A stretch of 64,000 nucleotides of DNA from Photobacterium lutimaris (GTDB lineage Bacteria > Pseudomonadota > Gammaproteobacteria > Enterobacterales > Vibrionaceae): contig NZ_PYMH01000008.1 of NCBI RefSeq assembly GCF_003025555.1, forward strand, positions 62,001 through 126,000. The letters are read 5' to 3'. Shown here one piece after another: positions 16,520-23,733 of this stretch (the first letter of the stretch is position 1; every line of letters starts with the position of its first letter). A model generated the notes under the pieces. The model saw only the letters and a list, made by a program, of their open reading frames with translations, was not told the origin of the DNA and made no database searches. The translations under genes and the position numbers were made by a program.

Positions 16520-17578
16520 GTGACCAATACCTTCTCTGATGCCATTTTAGCGTGGTATGACAAATTTGGCCGGAAAACCCTGCCATGGCAACAGCAAAAG
16601 ACCCCCTACAAGGTCTGGCTGTCGGAAATCATGCTACAGCAAACCCAAGTCGCCACGGTGATCCCGTACTTTGAACGCTTCATCGAACGCTTCCCTACCG
16701 TCGCCGAGCTTGCGGCAGCCGAACAAGACGAAGTGCTGCACTTGTGGACCGGGCTTGGCTACTACGCCCGAGCGAGAAACCTACATAAAGCCGCCAAGCA
16801 TATCGTTGACCACCATAACGGCACTTTCCCGACCGACATCGAGCAGGTCATTGCCCTGCCGGGGATCGGCCGCTCAACCGCTGGCGCGGTCCTGTCACTG
16901 TCGCTCAAGCAACACCACCCTATCTTGGATGGCAACGTAAAGCGCACGTTGGCCCGATGCTATGCCGTTGAAGGCTGGCCGGGTAAAAAGCCGGTCGAAA
17001 ACCAACTGTGGGAAATAGCCGAGGCCAACACCCCGGCCCAAGGCGTCGAGCGTTATAACCAAGCCATGATGGATATGGGGGCGATGATCTGTACCCGCAG
17101 CAAGCCCAAATGCGAACTTTGCCCCGTCGCCGAACGCTGTGAAGCCAAGGCCCAGGCCAGACAAGCCGAATTTCCGGGCAAGAAACCGAAGAAAACCCTA
17201 CCGGAAAAGCAAGCTTGGTTTGCCATTTTCCAGTATGGCGAATATGTCTGGTTGGAAAAGCGCCCACCGGCGGGGATCTGGGGTGGCCTTTGGTGCTTCC
17301 CGCAGCAGGATCACGCCGATCTTACTCCGGTGATCGAGCAGCGAATTGATCAATTAGAGATCATCTGTGAGCAAGAGCAGCTCAACGCATTCCGCCATAC
17401 CTTCAGTCATTATCACTTGGATATCGTGCCGGTAAAATTGCGCCTTTCCGAGCAGCCCAACGGTATCAGCGAAGCGGGCAATGGCCAGTGGTATAACCTC
17501 AACCAACCCGCAGAGATTGGGCTGGCAGCGCCGGTACAGCAGATCCTCGAGAGCCTGCGCTACGAGCTAAATAGATAG
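16520..17578 (+). CDS. mutY: adenine DNA glycosylase MutY
   Basis: Removes adenine mispaired with 8-oxoguanine, preventing G:C to T:A changes. The 352-residue product has the helix-hairpin-helix around LPGIGRSTAGA, catalytic Glu36 and Asp137 (E. coli 37 and 138) and the [4Fe-4S] cysteines C191, C198, C201 and C207; the C-terminal NUDIX-like domain recognises 8-oxoG. Start is GTG at 16520; no ATG is better placed and the family start aligns. It is followed by yggX, as in E. coli. Confidence 0.97.
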   Translation: MTNTFSDAILAWYDKFGRKTLPWQQQKTPYKVWLSEIMLQQTQVATVIPYFERFIERFPTVAELAAAEQDEVLHLWTGLGYYARARNLHKAAKHIVDHHNGTFPTDIEQVIALPGIGRSTAGAVLSLSLKQHHPILDGNVKRTLARCYAVEGWPGKKPVENQLWEIAEANTPAQGVERYNQAMMDMGAMICTRSKPKCELCPVAERCEAKAQARQAEFPGKKPKKTLPEKQAWFAIFQYGEYVWLEKRPPAGIWGGLWCFPQQDHADLTPVIEQRIDQLEIICEQEQLNAFRHTFSHYHLDIVPVKLRLSEQPNGISEAGNGQWYNLNQPAEIGLAAPVQQILESLRYELNR

Positions 17579-17645
17579 AAACGTACAAGCATGGTATAAC
17601 TATACCCAAGCTACCGAATCAACGTTATAACGAAGGAGCTCCCTG

Positions 17646-17918
17646 ATGAGCCGTACCGTATTTTGTGCCCGCCTAAATAAAGACGCGGAAGGCCTAGATT
17701 TCCAACTTTATCCAGGTGAACTGGGCAAGCGTATTTTCGACAACATCTCGAAGGAAGCCTGGACCGAGTGGCAAGGCAAGCAGACAATGCTGATCAACGA
17801 GAAAAAACTGAACATGATGGATCCGGCGCACCGTAAGCTGCTGGAAACCGAAATGGTGAACTTCTTGTTCGAAGGCCAAGATGTCATTATCGACGGCTAC
17901 ACGCCGCCGAGCGAATAA
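17646..17918 (+). CDS. yggX: YggX, Fe(II)-trafficking/oxidative protection protein
   Basis: A 90-residue cytoplasmic protein implicated in protecting iron-sulfur clusters and in iron traffic. Nearly every residue follows the family: MSRTVFCARLNKDAEGLDFQ, YPGELGKRIF, SKEAWTEWQ and the end MVNFLFEG. Its ribosome site AAGGAG is among the best in the window. It follows mutY by 67 bp; the association with MutY, whose iron-sulfur cluster is oxidation-sensitive, is conserved. A hairpin terminator follows. Confidence 0.96.
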   Translation: MSRTVFCARLNKDAEGLDFQLYPGELGKRIFDNISKEAWTEWQGKQTMLINEKKLNMMDPAHRKLLETEMVNFLFEGQDVIIDGYTPPSE

Positions 17919-17982
17919 TTCCGCTAATGCTTCCCCCGCGCTTGGTCGTTTAACTCAAGGGAAGCATATCAGTCACTAATTC

Positions 17983-18009
17983 AGGCATCTTTGGTAAGGT
18001 GCCTTTTTC
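17983..18009 (+). terminator. terminator between yggX and mltC
   Basis: AGGCATC and GGTGCCT (one T-G wobble) with an eight-base loop and a T-rich tail, ending 15 bp before the mltC ATG. Separately, a 9-bp inverted repeat ATGCTTCCC/GGGAAGCAT lies at 17927-17935 and 17959-17967. Confidence 0.6.
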
Positions 18010-18023
18010 TTATTCCGGGAACT

Positions 18024-19160
18024 ATGAGATTACGCGCGCTGTTTTTGTCCCTGCTCCTACTGAGCGGCTGTAGCCGGGAGTTTATCGAAAAACTCTACGA
18101 TGTCGACTACTCCACCACCAACCGTTTTGCCAACAACCTCGCCCCGTTGCCCGGCCAGTTCACCCAAGACACTGCCGCCCTCGACAGGCTGATGAACTCC
18201 TTCAACGGTCAGGTAAAACGCTATTGGGGGGATAACGACTCACTGGTCGCCAGCAAGCGTCAATACGTTAAGTACACCGACGGTTACCGTAGCCGCGCCC
18301 ATGTTGACTTCGAGCGTGGCGTGGTTATCGTCGAAACCGTCGCGAAAACCGAACCGACCAAGCACCTCAAGGAAGCCATCACCACCACCCTACTGACACC
18401 GGACAACCCTGGCGGCGTCGACCTGTATTCCGATTCGGCCATCGAGTTGAGCGGCAAGCCATTCCTCTATGGCCAGGTGCTCGACAATGAGGGCAAGCCT
18501 ATCGAATGGTCATGGCGCGCCAACCGCTTCGCCGATTATTTGATCGACGGCAAAATGAAAAAGCGCTCGGAGCGCTTCCACCAAGTCTATTATGTTGAAA
18601 TCCCAATGGTGGCCGATCACGCCAACCAGCGAGGTTACAAGTATGCCAGTATTGTTCGCGACGCCTCCCGCCGTTACGGCATTGCCGAAGATCTGATCTA
18701 TGCCATTATCAAAACCGAGAGCAGTTTCAACCCCTACGCGGTCAGCCATGCCAATGCCTACGGCCTGATGCAGGTAGTACCAAAAACCGCCGGGGCCGAT
18801 GTGTTCAAGCTAGTGAAAAACAAGCCAGGCATACCGACACCTGAGTACCTGTTTGATCCCGCGCGGAATATTGATACCGGCACAGCCTACTTCTACATCC
18901 TGCGTACCCGGTATTTGAAAGACGTCCGTGATCCGCTGTCGCTCCATTACAGCATGATCTCGGCTTACAACGGTGGAACGGGTGGAGTACTCAATACGTT
19001 TCACAGCAGTGATCGCAAGCGGGCGATGAACGATTTGAACAGTTTACAACCAAATCAAGTCTACTGGGCACTGACCAACAAGCACCGCAATGCCGAAGCC
19101 AGAAGGTATTTGGAAAAAGTCACCGCATTCCAAAAAGAATTTAACCAAGGAAAAATCTGA
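18024..19160 (+). CDS. mltC: membrane-bound lytic murein transglycosylase C
   Basis: Outer-membrane lipoprotein cleaving peptidoglycan glycan strands to 1,6-anhydromuropeptides. The 378-residue product has a lipoprotein signal ending LLSGC (Cys16 lipidated), an N-terminal DUF3393 domain, and a C-terminal SLT domain with catalytic Glu232 in IIKTESSFNPYAVS, followed by AYGLMQVVP and the late SAYNGG motif. The frame is open 11 codons earlier, but GGGA and the signal peptide support ATG 18024. It follows yggX as in E. coli and precedes the tRNA array. Confidence 0.96.
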   Translation: MRLRALFLSLLLLSGCSREFIEKLYDVDYSTTNRFANNLAPLPGQFTQDTAALDRLMNSFNGQVKRYWGDNDSLVASKRQYVKYTDGYRSRAHVDFERGVVIVETVAKTEPTKHLKEAITTTLLTPDNPGGVDLYSDSAIELSGKPFLYGQVLDNEGKPIEWSWRANRFADYLIDGKMKKRSERFHQVYYVEIPMVADHANQRGYKYASIVRDASRRYGIAEDLIYAIIKTESSFNPYAVSHANAYGLMQVVPKTAGADVFKLVKNKPGIPTPEYLFDPARNIDTGTAYFYILRTRYLKDVRDPLSLHYSMISAYNGGTGGVLNTFHSSDRKRAMNDLNSLQPNQVYWALTNKHRNAEARRYLEKVTAFQKEFNQGKI

Positions 19161-19248
19161 CGCTATGACAAGGAAATAGCCACAATCGGCGTTTCCGAGC
19201 AAAAAGCAGGCAACCGAATGCGACAATGAAATTTTTCTAAAAAAATAG

Positions 19249-19277
19249 TTGACGAAAAGAACGAAAAACCGTTTAAT
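19249..19277 (+). promoter_or_regulatory. promoter of tRNA operon 1
   Basis: TTGACG (19249-19254), a 17-base spacer and TTTAAT (19272-19277), then a GC-rich discriminator (GCGCTCC) typical of stringently controlled stable-RNA promoters. The same architecture precedes operon 2. Confidence 0.8.
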
Positions 19278-19288
19278 AGCGCTCCGTT

Positions 19289-19364
19289 GCCTCGATAGCT
19301 CAGTCGGTAGAGCAGAGGATTGAAAATCCTCGTGTCGGTGGTTCGATTCCGCCTCGAGGCACCA
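19289..19364 (+). tRNA. tRNA-Phe (GAA), operon 1 gene 1
   Basis: A 76-nt cloverleaf with encoded CCA. Acceptor arms GCCTCGA/TCGAGGC, anticodon loop TTGAAAA, anticodon GAA. First gene of the array, about 10 bp after the predicted start point. Confidence 0.97.
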
Positions 19365-19408
19365 CTTCTTCTCTTTTGAAGAACATGGTGCAAGCAACGA
19401 CATGTTAT

Positions 19409-19484
19409 TCCCCCTTAGTTCAGTTGGTAGAACGGCGGACTGTTAATCCGTATGTCGCAGGTTCGAGTCCCGCAGGGGGAGCCA
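19409..19484 (+). tRNA. tRNA-Asn (GTT), T-arm type A, operon 1 gene 2
   Basis: 76 nt with CCA. Acceptor TCCCCCT/AGGGGGA, anticodon GTT. The T-stem strands are GCAGG and CCCGC, with one A-C mismatch at positions 51-63; loop TTCGAGT. Confidence 0.97.
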
Positions 19485-19530
19485 AATTCAGTTTTGAGCC
19501 AATGGCTTGAAACTAAAAAAGATTTAGTGT

Positions 19531-19606
<76 letters not shown>

Positions 19607-19638
19607 TCTTTTGCAAAGTAGAACGTAGTTTTACTTTT

Positions 19639-19714
19639 GCCTCGATAGCTCAGTCGGTAGAGCAGAGGATTGAAAATCCTCGTGTCGGTGGTTCGATTCC
19701 GCCTCGAGGCACCA
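19639..19714 (+). tRNA. tRNA-Phe (GAA), operon 1 gene 4
   Basis: Identical over its whole length to the first tRNA-Phe. It is preceded by a 32-bp spacer that recurs unchanged in operon 2. Confidence 0.97.
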
Positions 19715-19763
19715 TATTTAATTGTGGTGCTAGCAATAGCAACATGATGTAAAAAGAGATAAT

Positions 19764-19839
19764 TCCCCCTTAGTTCAGTTGGTAGAACGGCGGACTGTTA
19801 ATCCGTATGTCGCAAGTTCAAGTCTTGCAGGGGGAGCCA
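19764..19839 (+). tRNA. tRNA-Asn (GTT), T-arm type B, operon 1 gene 5
   Basis: Same as the type A gene except for the T arm, here GCAAG-TTCAAGT-CTTGC, which pairs perfectly. Differences lie at positions 52, 57, 62 and 63. Confidence 0.97.
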
Positions 19840-19849
19840 AACATAGTGT

Positions 19850-19925
<76 letters not shown>

Positions 19926-19980
19926 TTTATTTTCTTGCTTAGCAAGAATGCAAAGTAGAGACTTAACCATCGCTACTTTT

Positions 19981-20056
19981 GCCTCGATAGCTCAGTCGGT
20001 AGAGCAGAGGATTGAAAATCCTCGTGTCGGTGGTTCGATTCCGCCTCGAGGCACCA
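19981..20056 (+). tRNA. tRNA-Phe (GAA), operon 1 gene 7
   Basis: Third identical tRNA-Phe copy. Its 55-bp leader spacer contains a short CTTGCTTAGCAAG hairpin, also found in operon 2. Confidence 0.97.
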
Positions 20057-20105
20057 TATTTAGTTATGGTGCTAGCAATAGCAACATGATGTAAAAAGAG
20101 ATAAT

Positions 20106-20181
20106 TCCCCCTTAGTTCAGTTGGTAGAACGGCGGACTGTTAATCCGTATGTCGCAAGTTCAAGTCTTGCAGGGGGAGCCA
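20106..20181 (+). tRNA. tRNA-Asn (GTT), T-arm type B, operon 1 gene 8
   Basis: Second type B tRNA-Asn of operon 1 and its last gene; the terminator follows within 10 bp. In operon 2 a further tRNA-Thr follows at the matching point. Confidence 0.97.
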
Positions 20182-20190
20182 CTTTAGAGA

Positions 20191-20217
20191 AAGCCGTGTC
20201 ATTTGACGCGGCTTTTT
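20191..20217 (+). terminator. terminator of tRNA operon 1
   Basis: AAGCCGTGTC and GACGCGGCTT (one T-G wobble) with a four-base loop and a T tail. The following 20218-20473 shows no gene I can support. Confidence 0.85.
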
Positions 20218-20473
20218 CGTATCTATCGCTCTCTTCGAGCACTTAAACAATCATCCTGTTTATCTTCCTCTCCAAGCTATCTCGTGTGTTTTTTGGCTAC
20301 GCCTCACCTTTGTTGCGCCTGAAACCAACTTGGCACAGCTTTGAGCCCTTGCCCGTGTCTCAAAGCAGAGTAAACCACGCAATAGCCCCGCCTCTTTCGC
20401 AGCCAGCACCTGCAGGCCATCTTTTTTTTGCTAACTTTAATGTCAATAAGATAAAAAAACCAAGGAAGAAAAG

Positions 20474-21103
20474 ATGATCACCCTTTACGGCTATCCGCGT
20501 ACCCGCTCGCTCCGTGTCTCCTGGTTGCTTGAAGAGCTCAGCCTTGACTGGCAATACCGCTTGGTTAATTTTGCCAAGAATGATCATCGCTCCCCCCAGT
20601 TCCTCGCTCTTAATCCCCTGGGAAAAGTCCCCTGCTTATGCGATAACGACATCACCATCTGTGAATCTTCGGCGATTTGCCTATACCTTGCTGAAAAATA
20701 CGGTCACCACTGGCTGCCAGCACCCGGTACGGCCGAATCAGCCAGCCATCACGAGTGGATCAGCTACATCATTACCGAGCTGGAGCAGCCGCTCTGGAGT
20801 ATGGGCAAACACCGCTTCGCTCTCCCCGAGTCCATTCGCCTGCCTGAAATGCTCGCGGTTGCTGCCTGGGAATTCAAAAAAGCCCTCAAAGTGGCAGAAA
20901 GCCGCATGCAAGGCGACGAGTACTTACTGGGGCATTTTCCAACCGTTGCCGATATTTTACTGGCCCACACTCTCAACTGGGCCATCAAGTTTGATCAGAA
21001 ACTCCCATTGAAACTTGAGAAATATAGGCAATTTGTGTGTCGCCGACCGGCTCTTTCTCGTGCCCTTGACCGTGAAAACCGAACTCTTCTAGATAGCGAT
21101 TAA
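20474..21103 (+). CDS. glutathione S-transferase family protein
   Basis: A 209-residue cytosolic GST-type protein. The thioredoxin-like N-domain shows MITLYGYPRTRSLRVSWLLE, the cis-proline region LNPLGKVPCL and the glutathione-binding ESSAICLYLAEKYG; the helical C-domain follows, with PTVADILLAHTLNW. Substrate is not predictable. AAGGAAG lies at a good distance from the ATG. It stands alone between two tRNA operons that are direct repeats of each other, an arrangement that could allow its loss or amplification by recombination. Confidence 0.9.
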   Translation: MITLYGYPRTRSLRVSWLLEELSLDWQYRLVNFAKNDHRSPQFLALNPLGKVPCLCDNDITICESSAICLYLAEKYGHHWLPAPGTAESASHHEWISYIITELEQPLWSMGKHRFALPESIRLPEMLAVAAWEFKKALKVAESRMQGDEYLLGHFPTVADILLAHTLNWAIKFDQKLPLKLEKYRQFVCRRPALSRALDRENRTLLDSD

Positions 21104-21197
21104 CCGCGCTATAAGCCGTTTCTCGTCAACAATAAGTTCAAAAACCGAGCAATCAGCGCAAAAAAGGCAAAGTCAGTATATTTTTATCAAAAAACCA

Positions 21198-21226
21198 TTG
21201 ACGCAAAGGCCGAAAACCTTTTTAAT
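21198..21226 (+). promoter_or_regulatory. promoter of tRNA operon 2
   Basis: TTGACG (21198-21203), a 17-base spacer and TTTAAT (21221-21226), then the GC-rich discriminator GCGCCCC. It is clearly homologous to the operon 1 promoter, with scattered substitutions. Confidence 0.8.
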
Positions 21227-21236
21227 GCGCCCCGTT

Positions 21237-21312
21237 GCCTCGATAGCTCAGTCGGTAGAGCAGAGGATTGAAAATCCTCGTGTCGGTGGTTCGATTCCGC
21301 CTCGAGGCACCA
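21237..21312 (+). tRNA. tRNA-Phe (GAA), operon 2 gene 1
   Basis: Same sequence as the operon 1 tRNA-Phe genes; anticodon GAA, encoded CCA. The spacer after it differs from that in operon 1. Confidence 0.97.
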
Positions 21313-21359
21313 TATTCATATTGTGGTGCTAGATAGCAACATGATTTAAAAGAGATAAT

Positions 21360-21435
21360 TCCCCCTTAGTTCAGTTGGTAGAACGGCGGACTGTTAATCC
21401 GTATGTCGCAGGTTCGAGTCCCGCAGGGGGAGCCA
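21360..21435 (+). tRNA. tRNA-Asn (GTT), T-arm type A, operon 2 gene 2
   Basis: Type A T arm, as in the second gene of operon 1; it lies exactly 1951 bp after that copy. Confidence 0.97.
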
Positions 21436-21481
21436 AACTCAGTTTTGAGCCAATGGCTTGAAACTAAAAAAGATACAGTGT

Positions 21482-21557
<76 letters not shown>

Positions 21558-21589
21558 TCTTTTGCAAAGTAGAACGTAGTTTTACTTTT

Positions 21590-21665
21590 GCCTCGATAGC
21601 TCAGTCGGTAGAGCAGAGGATTGAAAATCCTCGTGTCGGTGGTTCGATTCCGCCTCGAGGCACCA
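21590..21665 (+). tRNA. tRNA-Phe (GAA), operon 2 gene 4
   Basis: Identical tRNA-Phe, with the same flanking spacers as its counterpart at 19639. Confidence 0.97.
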
Positions 21666-21714
21666 TATTTAATTGTGGTGCTAGCAATAGCAACATGATG
21701 TAAAAAGAGATAAT

Positions 21715-21790
21715 TCCCCCTTAGTTCAGTTGGTAGAACGGCGGACTGTTAATCCGTATGTCGCAAGTTCAAGTCTTGCAGGGGGAGCCA
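21715..21790 (+). tRNA. tRNA-Asn (GTT), T-arm type B, operon 2 gene 5
   Basis: Type B T arm with fully paired GCAAG/CTTGC; counterpart of the gene at 19764. Confidence 0.97.
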
Positions 21791-21800
21791 AACATAGTGT

Positions 21801-21876
<76 letters not shown>

Positions 21877-21931
21877 TTTATTTTCTTGCTTAGCAAGAAT
21901 GCAAAGTAGAGACTTAACCATCGCTACTTTT

Positions 21932-22007
21932 GCCTCGATAGCTCAGTCGGTAGAGCAGAGGATTGAAAATCCTCGTGTCGGTGGTTCGATTCCGCCTCGA
22001 GGCACCA
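21932..22007 (+). tRNA. tRNA-Phe (GAA), operon 2 gene 7
   Basis: Identical tRNA-Phe; counterpart of the gene at 19981. Confidence 0.97.
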
Positions 22008-22056
22008 TATTTAGTTATGGTGCTAGCAATAGCAACATGATGTAAAAAGAGATAAT

Positions 22057-22132
22057 TCCCCCTTAGTTCAGTTGGTAGAACGGCGGACTGTTAATCCGTA
22101 TGTCGCAAGTTCAAGTCTTGCAGGGGGAGCCA
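22057..22132 (+). tRNA. tRNA-Asn (GTT), T-arm type B, operon 2 gene 8
   Basis: Type B tRNA-Asn; the end of the ungapped match to operon 1. Confidence 0.97.
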
Positions 22133-22174
22133 AATAAATCTTAAGCCTTGTGCTTGAGTTAATAAAAATAATTT

Positions 22175-22250
<76 letters not shown>

Positions 22251-22256
22251 TTTTTG

Positions 22257-22285
22257 AAACCTCATCTTTGATGAGGTTTTTTTTT
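22257..22285 (+). terminator. terminator of tRNA operon 2
   Basis: AAACCTCATC and GATGAGGTTT arms, three-base loop and a long T run. Confidence 0.93.
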
Positions 22286-22398
22286 GCGTGCAATTCCTCT
22301 TCCCCCCCTAGCAGCCATAAGCACCATCGCGCATATTGGGGAAATCAACGCGGTTAGGTAGAATAAAGAGCTAGTATCAACAGGTTGCGCCGGACACC

Positions 22399-23655
22399 AT
22401 GGCCAGTATCAAACTATCAGTAGAGCGCTTAACCGAGGGGCTATATATCAAGCTGCCTTTGCAATGGACCGATCATCCGTTTCTGCTGAACCACTTCAAA
22501 ATCAAAGACAGCCAACAAATTCGTCTGATCAAGAACCTGGGCATAAAGCACGTCCTGCTGATCCCGGAGAAAAGCGACAGCCAGCCTCTTGACCCGGACA
22601 ATACCCTAGAGGCCATCAGCGAGCACGAGAGCCGCTTTCTCGACCAGCAAGCTGAAAAGCTATGGCAAGAAAAACAAGGCCGCATAGAGAAACTCAAGAA
22701 CTACAAGCGCAAACTGCAACGCTGTGAAAAGAACTTTTCCCGTTCGATGGCACAACTGCGCTCGATTGTCGGTAAAATCAAAAGCCGCCCAGTGACTGCT
22801 GTCAAAGAAGCCGAAATGCTGGTCGAAGAGATGGTCGACGCCCTGCTTGAAGCCGACAATGTCGCCCTGCACCTCATGAATGAGGGCTGCGACAATGAAG
22901 ATATCTACAGCCACTCGCTGAACGTCGCCATCATGTCAATGATGCTGGCCCGCTCCAGTGGTATGGCAGGGCAGGATATCAAGACGATTGCCATCGGAGC
23001 CCTGTTCCATGATATGGGCAAAATGAAGGTGCCAACGGCCATTACCCGTAAGACGACACCGTTAACCGAACCGGAGGAGAACTATCTAAAACTCCACCCC
23101 AAATACAGTGTCGACCTGGCCAACTTGTCTGATAGCTTTCCGCAGCAGGCCAAGGCTATCCTTACCCAGCACCACGAACTGCTTGATGGCAGCGGCTATC
23201 CCAAGCAGCTGATGGCAGATCAAATCGATACCAAAGCCCAATTGGTTGCAGTGGTCAATGCCTATGACAACCTGTGCCACCCGCAGGATCCAGCCAAGGC
23301 GAAGATCCCCTACAGCGCCCTCTCCTACTTGTTCAAGCATAAAAAAGACCAGTACAACAATGATTACCTGGCCTTACTGATCCGCTTACTCGGGGTTTAT
23401 CCGCCGGGCAGTGTGGTCCAGCTGTCAAATCAGCAATTAGGCTTGGTTATTTCGGTTAACTCAGAGAGCCTGCTAACGCCCAATATCTTGCTCTATGATC
23501 CAACCGTCCCCTCTAACGAGGCGCCAATCATTGATTTGGAAGAAAGCCACCTGTGTATCGAGCAAGTTATCCACCCGAATAAACTACCGGATAAGATTCA
23601 CGACTACCTCAATCCCCGGAGCCGGATCTCTTTCTACTTCGATCCTGATGACTAA
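22399..23655 (+). CDS. HD-GYP domain c-di-GMP phosphodiesterase
   Basis: A 418-residue cytoplasmic protein with an N-terminal DUF3391 domain (about 5-140), charged and partly coiled at 80-120, and an HD-GYP domain (about 150-330). Metal and catalytic motifs are intact: YSHSLNV (His172), HD at 204-205 in LFHDMGK, HHE at 258-260 and GSGYP at 264-268, so it probably hydrolyses cyclic di-GMP. No membrane span or receiver domain is seen, so the input signal is unknown. It stands alone after the tRNAs and converges on mrcB. Homologues are common in Vibrio. Confidence 0.93.
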   Translation: MASIKLSVERLTEGLYIKLPLQWTDHPFLLNHFKIKDSQQIRLIKNLGIKHVLLIPEKSDSQPLDPDNTLEAISEHESRFLDQQAEKLWQEKQGRIEKLKNYKRKLQRCEKNFSRSMAQLRSIVGKIKSRPVTAVKEAEMLVEEMVDALLEADNVALHLMNEGCDNEDIYSHSLNVAIMSMMLARSSGMAGQDIKTIAIGALFHDMGKMKVPTAITRKTTPLTEPEENYLKLHPKYSVDLANLSDSFPQQAKAILTQHHELLDGSGYPKQLMADQIDTKAQLVAVVNAYDNLCHPQDPAKAKIPYSALSYLFKHKKDQYNNDYLALLIRLLGVYPPGSVVQLSNQQLGLVISVNSESLLTPNILLYDPTVPSNEAPIIDLEESHLCIEQVIHPNKLPDKIHDYLNPRSRISFYFDPDD

Positions 23656-23678
23656 GCCTTTTCTTCAGCAAAGAACAT

Positions 23679-23711
23679 AAAAAAACACCCCTATTATCGA
23701 TAATAGGGGTG
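23679..23711 (-). terminator. terminator of mrcB
   Basis: A 26-bp perfect palindrome at 23686-23711 (arms CACCCCTATTATC and its complement). On the minus strand it is followed by seven T, ending mrcB; it may also stop the converging HD-GYP transcript. Confidence 0.88.
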
Positions 23712-23733
23712 CTCATCTGCCGGTAAAAAATCC

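Noticed and set aside
20286..20477. 63-codon ORF before the GST gene
   Set aside because: No ribosome site, ends in a poly-Lys stretch over the GST ribosome site; looks like chance.
20182..21236. GST gene as cargo of a genomic island at the tRNA genes
   Set aside because: No integrase, no att-type duplication of a tRNA 3' end beyond the tRNA block itself, and composition is like the neighbours.
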